Shown piece after piece: positions 55,652 through 64,000 of a stretch of 64,000 bases of DNA. The stretch is from Cylicocyclus nassatus (lineage: Eukaryota > Nematoda > Chromadorea > Rhabditida > Strongylidae), in the NCBI GenBank assembly GCA_958299035.1, contig CATQJL010000316.1:34475441-34539440 (forward strand), written 5' to 3'. The notes under the pieces were generated by a model. It worked only from the letters and a program-made list of their open reading frames with translations. It ran no database searches and was not told the DNA's origin. Positions within the stretch are counted from its first letter, which is position 1. Each line of letters starts with the position of its first letter. The position numbers and the translations under genes were made by a program.

Positions 55652-56085
55652 AGATTATAATAACGGGTAAGGGTGTTTAGGTGAGTTTATGAGTGCGTCT
55701 ATTACGAAATTCGTAGAGCATGCTTTAGTCAACGCCCTGAGCAAAAAGCGGATAGCGCATGCTACCATCATAAAGGTACACTATGCAAAGGCATGAACGA
55801 ATCCCTTAAGTGATCCCTCAAAAATTGCGCGTCAAGCTGATACACTTGGCTGGCCAGTAAAACTAGGTCCGCAGCAGCATTTTTTGTAAATTCATGTATA
55901 TAAAAGGCGAATGTGCATGTCATGAATTTGGGCCAAGAAAGTGATTGAAAGTCTATCATTTTACGAGAAGAGGGCAAAAGGTATTGGTAGCGTAAATGGT
56001 CAATTTGCCAGTTTGAACTTTTGCTTTTTGCAACAAGTTTCATCCCACGAAAATACCGATCTCACATGAAAAAGCTTCTGGAATC
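55652..56085 (-). repeat. Interspersed repeat, copy 1 (TTATAATAACGGG... end)
   Basis: The left end ATTATAATAACGGGTAAGGG and right end AATACCGATCTCACA recur, inverted, at 63378-63960. The 91-codon ORF at 55768-56043 lies wholly inside this repeat. Confidence 0.62.
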
Positions 56086-56818
56086 AGTAATTGTTTACAA
56101 TTTATCTGTGGTATTCAGCATTATGCAATAAGTTTCAGTTTTCTGTTTCATTTCAAATCTCCTTCTCACGCAGACACAACTAGATCTAAATTTGCCAAAA
56201 CAATGTAATCTCCAAAAAATGCTCCTTTTTCCTCAGCGAACTTTTATCGTTAGCATTCTTATTGTAGGAGCAAAGCTTGGCTACCCATTCCCTCCAATAG
56301 TCCACTTTTTCAAGCATGTCTAATTTACAGATGTTTACCTTAGCAAACTTCTAGTTCATTGTGAAGGCTTTTGACACTTAATTCCCAACTGTTCACGATG
56401 TTTGTGAAGAATCTTATAATTAAAGTTAAATGTATGCTATTTGTACAGTGCGTCTAATGGGGCCAGCATCGGGTGATGCAGTCACATAGTATACCTACAG
56501 GGACCATGCTGCGCACAGCATCGCGGTCCTTGTTTTTATCATTTTATCTCGTGATTTTCCCTTTTAATAACACCGAAATGTCATTTTTATGCTTTTATGC
56601 TCATATGCTGAAGTCTCTTGAAACTGGACACGACTTTTTCGTAGCAAAGGAAGGAGGTGTCAAGTTTTTGAGCGATTTCTTTCATGCCATCTTTCGGTTC
56701 ATCCAGGGCTTCTTCGGGTGGCTGCCCACTCAAACTCTTCTCTCAACCTATACGATATACAGTGACCCGCAAAAAGTTGCGGACAAGCCGCCTTCCTTTC
56801 TTCATCGCTAATTTTCGG

Positions 56819-57375
56819 ATGGAAAACAACGATGAAAAAATGTTTGGATTGCATGAGGTGATAGAGCTCTTCAAGAGCTACAACCCCACATTGTGCCTTC
56901 TGGAAAACATGCACTTTGAGAATTTTAAAAATCTTTTTCTAAGAAGATTCCGAAAGTGGCCGCGTCACAATGTCGCGGACAATAATTCTTCGAACGCGAA
57001 AATTTCCTTTTGGGTCCTATTTTTAAGTGGAAACACAAGTAATCCGAACAGGTAAGCATATGTAGTATGTATTGTATTGTCCTAAACAAGCTTGCCTTAT
57101 AACTTTGTATGAACCTTGATACTTGCTGGTCGTTGTTGAATCTGACTGCTCCTGTAAACGTCGTGTTAATTTTAAATTACGACTCAAATGGCGCTCTATC
57201 TGGCATAGCTCCGATGAATTATTTATAAAAATAGATTGACACAGACTGACAAAAAAAATGAAAAGAGTGAATTAAACAATATTACAACAAAGTTGGTAGC
57301 CCAAGTACAAATTTTTATAGATTCTATGAGGACTGCCTCCCCGCCACGTTTCAGGAAAGAATTGACACGTTCTAG
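56819..57375 (+). CDS. Two-exon gene, 95-residue protein of unknown family
   Basis: The ATG at 56819 opens MENNDEKMFGLHEVIELF, KSYNPTLCLLENMHFENF, LFLRRFRKWPRHNV to AAC AG|GTAAGC at 57051. The second exon (57321-57375, TTTTTATAG acceptor) completes the codon (Arg) and gives FYEDCLPATFQERIDTF then TAG. The phase is exact across a 269 bp intron. The frame is also open for about 45 codons upstream, so the true start could be earlier. No signal peptide or membrane segment is clear. I do not recognise a domain. Confidence 0.6.
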
Positions 57376-57530
57376 TCCACTTCGACATGTTTTTTCGAAA
57401 TCATTTCCGTTGAGGTAAAAAAGCACTTGTAACCAATTAAAAGCTGTTTAGCTGATTTATATAAGAGCAAAACAATTTAGAACCACTACTAGAATATCCT
57501 TGATTGCTTCTAGCAATGATTCAAGAATGT

Positions 57531-57717
57531 ACCGTCTGCGCCCCAGAGATGTTCCCATGTGAACCAGCGTGCGTACGTGGTGCGACGCTGCCTTTCGCTT
57601 ATTTGACACGTTTCTCCTGAGATTTCAACGGCAGTGCCCGAGGTTAACACGTTCAAAAGTGCGAAAGGCAGCGAGATGACGTGGTACCTATGGGAACCTC
57701 TCTGGGGCGCAGACGAT
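57531..57717. mobile_element. Short inverted-repeat element (CGTCTGCGCCCCAGAGA)
   Basis: About 187 bp. Left CCGTCTGCGCCCCAGAGATG and right CTCTGGGGCGCAGACG pair. The inner words GTGCGACGCTGCCTTTCGC and GCGAAAGGCAGCGAG also pair. Confidence 0.72.
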
Positions 57718-58696
57718 ATTTCTTTCAAAACTTTTGATGGCTTGAAGTAGTACCTCGCTGCTGCTTTTCGCCGCTTAGATGATAGAACTTCAGCGCACTT
57801 CTCTATTCCGGGCATGTCTGGTATGCTCATTATTGAGAGGGCGACGTTGTTATTATAACATTGTCATTTCTGAAATGTTTAATAGAAAACAGGGTCATTA
57901 TTGACCAAGAAAAGGTTGAATTTATGTGGGTAGGTATAGCAACATGAACTCTTGGTAAAACTTGAAACATGTAGATGGCATGTCAAATTTTTTTGACACG
58001 TAGCAGAAGGTTGACAATTTTTCTTATGAAGTGGGACCAACTATGGTTCAAGGATTTGAAGAAATGGGTCCGGATAACGGAAAAGTACCCAAAGTTGTAT
58101 TTGCTCGAATTCTCAATGCAACTGTAGAGTAAACATGAGGTCTTTCACGCGACTTATCAACGGGCCACACGTCAGGACCACATCGCGCACATCTCGTGCA
58201 GTCGGCGCCCCTTTGCGCAAGCAACGCACGTGTTTTCAAGATAGGCGGGCGAATTCGCTCAATAACTTGAATGACTGCGCGCTCTTTTGTGTCCTAAATA
58301 CAAATATGCGTGTTGGTTCTATGTACTAAATGTGTTTTATGTTTATTGAACCATTCTTCTATGGACTTACATGGCAGATTGTTCGTTTCTTGGATTTCTC
58401 CACATTTGCATAGTGGGCAAGAGTCAGCTAGACCAAACCTTTCATATGTCAACGACCATATGTAACATTTTTGACGCTTGTTGCTTCTCGCCCCAAAATC
58501 GCTCCAATAATATCACTCATAAAAGTGTTGATTTTTCGTGTTTTCTATCATTACGCTGTATACATACACACCGTAGCTAATCACTTGTTAATGTCTTTCA
58601 TCTCATGTTGGAAGTCCAGAACTGATGATAAAATCCTTAACATCACTACAAATCGAAGATGAGAACTCATTTATCTAACTCTTTTTTGACCTGAAA

Positions 58697-58902
58697 TTAG
58701 GATGCTAAAAGCCGTTTCAGCTGAGAATCACACAAGTGTTGAGTTAGATCATAACTTGCGTTTTCTAGTTGGAGGAAGAAAGAAGTGAGTAGAGTCCACA
58801 GTCAAGCTTACGTCAATGTCATTGTTGCCAAAATGATCTCCATCACCTGTGGCGATATGATCACCTATTGTTACTGGCCCATGGCTGCTTTGCCCGGAGT
58901 TG
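58697..58902 (-). CDS. C-terminal exons of a minus-strand gene, Gly/Asp-rich, unknown
   Basis: Exon 58902-58812 (ACTTAGTTAG acceptor, GTAAGC donor) encodes NSGQSSHGPVTIGDH, IATGDGDHFGNNDID. It joins in phase to 58720-58697 (TTCTCAG acceptor, LKRLLAS, TAA). Upstream exons were not found because the repeat 59001-59813 follows at once. A competing plus-strand exon (58701-58785, MLKAVSAENHTSVELDH, donor GTGAGT) overlaps the last exon. I prefer the minus model for its Gly/Asp pattern and exact phase. Confidence 0.45.
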
Positions 58903-59000
58903 CTAACTAAGTTGCTAGAACGTTTTATTATTTAGATTGCATACAGGAAAATCCATGATGGAAATAAAATCGCATCTTCTTCAACCCTGGAGACAGTTCA

Positions 59001-59813
59001 GGGTTGGGCCAGACTGCGCGGCGTACGCGACGTACGCAGCGTACGCCGCATATGCCCTTATGATGAAATACAGGGTGTCCCAAAATAATGTGCACACTGT
59101 TTGATTTTGAATAACTCTCTTACTATGAGGTCTTTCGAGAAGCGGTAAGCGCCATTTCATAGATCTGGCTTCAACTTAGATTTGCAGTATAGAGCAAATC
59201 ACCTGCCGCTCTTCATTACTGTAGGATTACGGTAGAAAGTTGAAAGAGGGTTTTGGGCCATAAAAGGTCATATTTTGCCTCAAAAAGGAAACAAAACAGC
59301 CTGAAAACTTTTACACTAGGCCAATTAGAGTTGCTGATTCTATCTGTAAAGTTTCCAACTTATTATGATGCTTCACTGAAGAGTTATGCGAGGTAAGCAG
59401 TAGCGGCCATTTTCTCAATGTTCCTAAAAAGTGCGATTACACCGTTTAGAAAGCTTCGCAGTCTTGAGAATAGTTGAGTATTGAACTCAGCGTCCCTAAA
59501 AACCCTATTACACAAGTTTTCACACTTTTTTAAAAATTTGTAAAACGGCATTTTTCTTCCACAGTGACACCATATGTTTCAAGTTTCTACCGTAATCCTA
59601 CAGTAATGAAGAGCGTTTGGTGATTCGCTCTACACTATAAATCTAAGCTGAAGCCAGCTCTACAAAATGGCGCTTACCGCTTCTCGAAAGACCTCATAAT
59701 TAGAGAGTTATTCATAATCAAACAGTGTGCACATTATTTTGGGACACCCTGTATATCGAGCGTACGCTGCGTACGCCGCGTACGCCGCTTCCCCGCGAAG
59801 TCTGGCTCAACCC
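59001..59813. mobile_element. GGGTTGGGCCAGACT element, copy 2, split by a mariner-like insertion
   Basis: Same TIRs and CGTACGC interior as 11176-11305, TCA on both sides (58998-59000, 59814-59816). The interior GATGAAATATATCGAG of copy 1 is here opened at its first TA by the 59071-59751 insertion. Confidence 0.85.
59071..59751. mobile_element. Mariner-like palindromic element inserted in another element, TA duplication
   Basis: 681 bp, ends CAGGGTGTCCCAAAATAATG ... CATTATTTTGGGACACCCTG, TA on both sides. Removing it and one TA restores exactly the sequence of the undisturbed copy at about 11240-11260. The arms pair over most of the length (GAGGTCTTTCGAGAAGCGGT). Confidence 0.92.
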
Positions 59814-60123
59814 TCAGTTTGCAACGAAAACTTTTGATAAATTGGAAAACCTCCGAGCACAATTTCGACCGTAAATAAGACAAGCTGTGTTTGTTATTAA
59901 TTTCGCGAAATGCAACCTCGAACTCACAAACTTGGTTAGTTTGAATCATGATCACTATTGTGCATCGTTTCTGGAAGTTTGGAATTTCCGTTTCTGTACT
60001 TTCAGTATTTGTAGCTCTAATCAGTTGTTCTCAGTTTCTATCCAGAGATCCAAATGGGTGTGCGGGGCCTGCCTCTTTTTGGTATTTTGGGAGCTGTGAT
60101 AATAAGGAGCATGCCGAATAACG

Positions 60124-60393
60124 TTGTTAAATCACAGATCCCTTGCATCTCAAACCATTAGATGTCTTCACTCAATAATTTATCGTGCGAATAATTTGAG
60201 GATTTGGTCATACGTTACTGCTGTTATTGCTGCTGCCACGTCTCGAAAAATCCTAGGTCTGCATGTTGTGCAAAATATCACTGTTGAAGCATTTGCCATT
60301 GAAGGCAAATGGAACACGGACCGTGCACACGCTTTGAAAACATACTCACCAGTCGGTGAGAACTCGTATGGAGAAATGAAAGTGCACTGCTGA
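60124..60393 (+). CDS. ORF of uncertain status
   Basis: The frame includes WSYVTAVIAAATSRKI (hydrophobic), LHVVQNITVEAFAIEG and YSPVGENSYGEM. The QNITVE string weakly recalls nematode transthyretin-like secreted proteins. The minus strand of the same stretch also reads through and has a strong CTG|GTGAGT donor (near 60354), so strand and reality are open. Confidence 0.25.
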   Translation: MLNHRSLASQTIRCLHSIIYRANNLRIWSYVTAVIAAATSRKILGLHVVQNITVEAFAIEGKWNTDRAHALKTYSPVGENSYGEMKVHC

Positions 60394-60679
60394 TTATTCT
60401 ATTACTGAACAGAGTAACAGCGGTATCAGTAGATAGCGATAGGAAGCAGCAGTCATGTATAACCGAATCTTCCGAGGCAGCATTTGGAAAGCTCTAGGGT
60501 TGCGAAATTTCATGTGAAAGCGCCCCCAGACATGCCATCCCACAAGCGCGAAATCCAGACCAGAAGCGAGAATCAAAGCTAGACGACTTGCTCCCTAGGG
60601 AACATCGCGCCTGTGGATTCTGCTCTGCTCGAAAAAAGATGATGAAGACCAAAACAGTATTCGTCAAAGAGGTCAGCGA

Positions 60680-61779
60680 CAGGGCCCGGCACGAGGTTGT
60701 CAGAAGGGGTTTTTGAAAACGAATTTCCCTTCGACCCCAAAATTTTTTTACGAATACCCCTTTGATCCAAAAACTGATCCCAGTGATTGCGCAGTAAACA
60801 CTTTACCCAGAGAATAAGTTTTATTAACAAAAAACAAAAAACAATTCATGCATGACAGAAAACGCCGTTATCGATCGGAGCGCGCTTTTTTCCTTAGGAA
60901 ACGGGGCTGATGAAGCTATTTTCGGCTCTAGGAATGAAGAGAGGAGGAGGTTTGAAACCAAAACGTCAAGATATACTAAGCTTTAGGTGTAGAGCAGATC
61001 TATATAAAACTTTTTAAAAAATTATGTGAATTGGAAGTTTTGCCAACCTCAGGTTGTCATTTTTTCCAAATTAGGTTGTCAAATGACAACCTAATTTGGA
61101 AAAAAGTTGGGAGGCTCTTCATTCACATAAGTTTTTCATAATTTCTCATAATTTGTTCCTTAGTCCTACTGTGCATATGCACATCAAATCCTGCGCAATT
61201 TCGTCACCTCTGCGTTGCAAACGAGCCATCTCTCCATTTTTCCGGTAGCGGGAAATTTTCAGAAAAAAAAGTTTGCCTTGACCTTTAGTCACATAATTTT
61301 TCATTGAAACTTCTCAGTCAAGCCCTGCAGGTCCGTGTTCATGTGCCTACCAAGTTTCATACCGTATGGTCATCTGTGCGTTGCAGAGAGTCATTTGAAT
61401 TCAAATCTTCACTCACCAATTGTGCAAATTTTCCACCCACATAAGTTTTTCATAGTTTTTCATACTCTGTTTCCACTAGCCTCTCTTTGTTCGCTTACGA
61501 AATTTGGTGCCTTATCGTTACGCATACATTGAGAACTAGTCATGTATGCTGTCGCAAATAGCATCAGTAGCGACGTCGCACGTGCGATGGCGATGGCGCG
61601 GTTCGAGCGCGCGAACTCCAGTGTTAACCAGTTGAGGCACAAACATGTTAGATAAGTAAAAAGCATGAACTATCAATTTTTTGGGCCTTCGCCCTGGACC
61701 CCGCAAAACGATATCCCCTTTGCTTTTTCACCCAAAACGATTTTTAGCTTGTCATTTGCCAACCTCGTGCCGGGCCCTG
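60680..61779. mobile_element. Non-autonomous hAT-like element 2, 8 bp duplication GTCAGCGA
   Basis: 1,100 bp, ends CAGGGCCCGGCACGAGGTTG ... CAACCTCGTGCCGGGCCCTG, perfect GTCAGCGA on both sides (60672-60679, 61780-61787). It shares GCAAAGGGGATATCGTTTT near the right end with element 1. The internal core near 61041-61100 repeats the terminal word AGGTTGTCA as a palindrome. Confidence 0.92.
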
Positions 61780-62178
61780 GTCAGCGATCAACGGTGAAAA
61801 GACTCAACGTCTCGATTTCTCCTCCTTTGCAGCTGAACTAAAAAAACACGTATGAAGTAATGCACAGCGTGTTGTTCCTGCGGTGCTATTGAGGTGCTGG
61901 AAATGATATATAAGAGTAAGGAAAATGCCGTGCAAATGGTCGCTGCCTTCCTTTTGGCTGAAGAGATTGATTAAATGTGGCATACCGAATGCTGCGATGC
62001 TTCAACTGTTAATTCTCTGCAGGCGATATTGTGGAAAGTTCTTTGCAGGCGTATTGTTCTGGTGTGAGTGACATGCTGAAGTTGTTAGATGCGCTTGGGA
62101 ATAACGTAGAGGACGGTTCTTGTTGGTGTGTGCTATGAACGCAAGAACAGTGCAGTATATCGTTTTCTACTATGGGAG

Positions 62179-62997
62179 CAGGGCTCAGCAGAGTTGGCGC
62201 TTTCACACGCTGGATGTCGTTTTTCTTTAGAAAAAAGCAAAAGGGAACTCGTAAAGCTCCCAGGGGTGACGGAAACCTGACTAAAAATTAGTAGGCGAAT
62301 AACCTTTAGTAAGTCCTTGATCAACTCTGTCGTTATTTCACAAGCTATAGGTAGATTGACAAATTACAAATAGGATGTGCTCAGACCCGCGTGCAACGAT
62401 TTCAACGTGTTTAAACACGATTTTTATGCACAAAAGATAAATAATCAGTTTGTCTACAACCGGTTAGCAAAATTGAGCTATCAAATTTGGTGTGTAGTTT
62501 CGCGAGCATGATCAAAAAGAAAGTATGAAAAATTATGAAAAAAATTTTGTGAATGAAGAGAGTTGTAAATGTTTTTCTGATTTAGGTTGCTCCCGCGCAA
62601 CCTGAATCACCTTGAGGTTGCGCGAAACTAAATAAACTCATGATTCCTTCCTTCTTCACATAATTTTTCAAAATTTTTTGCATAAACCACTTTTCAGTTC
62701 GAACTATACCTACGTATACTTACCTTAACCGAAACTTCCTTCCCACTACTTTGCTACGGTTCTGAATGATATAAAAACCGCTTTTTTTCATAGTTGATGT
62801 TTCATCCTCATACTTCTTTGTTTATTCTTGACTTCGATTATCTCTTCTTCGCAGGTTATTAGCCGTATTTCTACAAAGAACACAAAAGGTATCTCATCTC
62901 TATGAGGTACCCTTTGTGTATCTCTTATCTAATGTTCTGCAATGTCAAGGGGATTTCGTTTTCAAAATTCTTAAACACCACATCGTTCTAGACCCTG
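62179..62997. mobile_element. Non-autonomous hAT-like element 3, 8 bp duplication TATGGGAG
   Basis: 819 bp, ends CAGGGCTCAGC ... TCTAGACCCTG, perfect TATGGGAG on both sides (62171-62178, 62998-63005). The TIR is reduced to CAGGG plus a few bases. The internal block GTGAATGAAG...TTTTTCTGATTTAG, core, ...TTCACATAATTTTTC has the same layout as in elements 1 and 2. Confidence 0.85.
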
Positions 62998-63239
62998 TAT
63001 GGGAGTGATTCTTATATATGTGATTCATATATATATTGTACATTGCTTTGTTGAATTATAACGAAGTCTTTTGATATATGGAGTGTGTGTGTGCGTGTGT
63101 GATAGTTCATTTCTTTTCATTTACCACTCCATCATGCACGTTTGTATAGCATACTGGGATTTCTACGTTTGTAATATACCTTATTACAAAAACTCTTTTC
63201 GGTTATCTTCAAACGAAAAGCTTTGATATATATATATAC

Positions 63240-63279
63240 CAGTGCGTCACCTCTGCTTCGCAGAGGTTAGCACTGGCCC
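63240..63279. repeat. Hairpin
   Basis: Outer stem CCAGTGC/GCACTGG and inner stem ACCTCTGC/GCAGAGGT around TTC. Similar in plan to 32490-32534. Confidence 0.6.
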
Positions 63280-63377
63280 TACTTTCTGTATGCCTAGCTC
63301 ATTCCCGCATAATAATGACATTAAAACTCACCGAGCCATGCAGGCTATCACGAATGATTTGTAAGCAACTACTCATT

Positions 63378-63960
63378 CCCAGAGCTTTTTTGTGTGAGAT
63401 CGGTATTTTCGCGTGGATGAAAGTTTTTCGAGAAGAATTAATGCGAATTTGAATTGGTTTTTGGGCTTTCTATGACTTGGTAGTCACCATAACGACAATA
63501 ATCACAGTGGACTACTGTGATTATTGTCGTCCCCTGTGCGAAAATCTTCTCAAACGATCAGGTAAAATCTTGGCAAATTGAACATTTATGCAACTCATTC
63601 TTTTTGGCGCCATTTTCATAAACTAATCAACTTTAGTGCAATTTTTTGGGTTAACGTCCATGGCTTGCACATTAGCTTGTCAAACGTATCCATGACTTCG
63701 CAAAAAATGTTGATACCGGCCCAATTTTGCTGGTCAGAAGCCAAGTGAATCCGTTTGAGGCGCAATTTTCAACGGACCCACTCAACGGATCCGCTCATGT
63801 TTTTGCATGGTGGGCTTTCACGCAGGTAGCGTGAGCTGTGCAAAATTTGGGCTTAGAAAGTTGGCTCGAACACGCTCTACGAATTTCGTAACGGACAGAC
63901 AGACACACGCACACACACAAAAAAACGTAAACACCCTTAGCCCGTTATTATAAGTTATGA
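63378..63960 (+). repeat. Interspersed repeat, copy 2
   Basis: Shares TGTGAGATCGGTATTTTCGC at its left and AAACACCCTTAGCCCGTTAT at its right with 55652-56085 (inverted). It contains a perfect hairpin CGACAATAATCACAGT/ACTGTGATTATTGTCG at 63492-63529 and a CACACA microsatellite near 63902-63920. Confidence 0.62.
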
Positions 63961-64000
63961 TATAAGAATTTCGTTAGATACTTTCGTAGTTGTGTGAAAA

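Noticed and set aside
55768..56043. 91-codon minus ORF
   Set aside because: It lies inside an interspersed repeat that recurs at 63378-63960, where the frame is not kept.
1..64000. tRNA, rRNA, spliced-leader RNA genes and direct-repeat arrays
   Set aside because: I looked for cloverleaf-like arms, conserved rRNA words, the nematode spliced-leader word GGTTTAATTACCCAAG and regularly spaced direct repeats. None was seen, although short RNA genes could be missed by eye.

Overview
This window looks like animal nuclear DNA, most probably from a nematode and perhaps a parasitic clade V (strongylid) species. The evidence is as follows. Coding sequence occurs as short exons (about 50-230 bp) with TTTCAG or TTTTAG acceptors and GTAAGT or GTGAGT donors, and several introns are 44-55 bp. 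The most recognisable gene is an ALP/Enigma-type PDZ protein. Most of the remaining DNA is short inverted-repeat transposons. There are no prokaryotic operons, no CR-ISPR-like arrays and no rRNA or tRNA genes that I could see. The species assignment is inference.

Left third (0.9-20.4 kb): one minus-strand gene dominates. Exons at 20.2, 20.0, 7.0 and 4.9 kb splice in phase into a complete PDZ domain plus a C-terminal tail. Phase-compatible exons from 2.58 to 0.86 kb encode a Ser/Gln/Asn/Tyr-rich linker that ends in a motif resembling the ZASP (ZM) motif. The gene is best read as an alp-1 orthologue. One of its introns is 12.9 kb and holds nested mobile elements: a Helitron-like element inside an inverted-repeat element, and inverted-repeat elements inside larger inverted repeats.

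Middle (20.8-45 kb): a second Helitron-like copy, several elements flanked by TTAA, and a 515 bp near-perfect palindrome. Plus-strand exons at 29.9-31.3 kb belong to an unidentified gene with a BAR-like stretch. A third Helitron-like copy is followed by a broken replication protein A large-subunit (RPA1) paralogue at 36.8-37.8 kb with at least three in-frame stops. Next come a 22-23 bp minisatellite, a small two-exon gene at 39.2-39.7 kb, the 3' end of a non-LTR retrotransposon with its A-tail at 41.6-42.4 kb, and a short secreted-looking three-exon gene at 44.7-45.0 kb.

Right third (46-64 kb): mariner-like palindromic elements with TA duplications, and three non-autonomous hAT-like elements each with a perfect 8 bp target duplication. 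Small multi-exon genes of unknown function lie at 51.55-52.06 kb (minus), 56.8-57.4 kb (plus) and 58.7-58.9 kb (minus). An inverted pair of related coding exons lies at 53.25-53.68 and 55.34-55.6 kb.

The most unusual signal is in the repeats. In two separate families, members share a conserved backbone but differ in a palindromic word. Within each element that word occurs more than once (at the ends and inside, or on both sides of a core), as if the copies change together.
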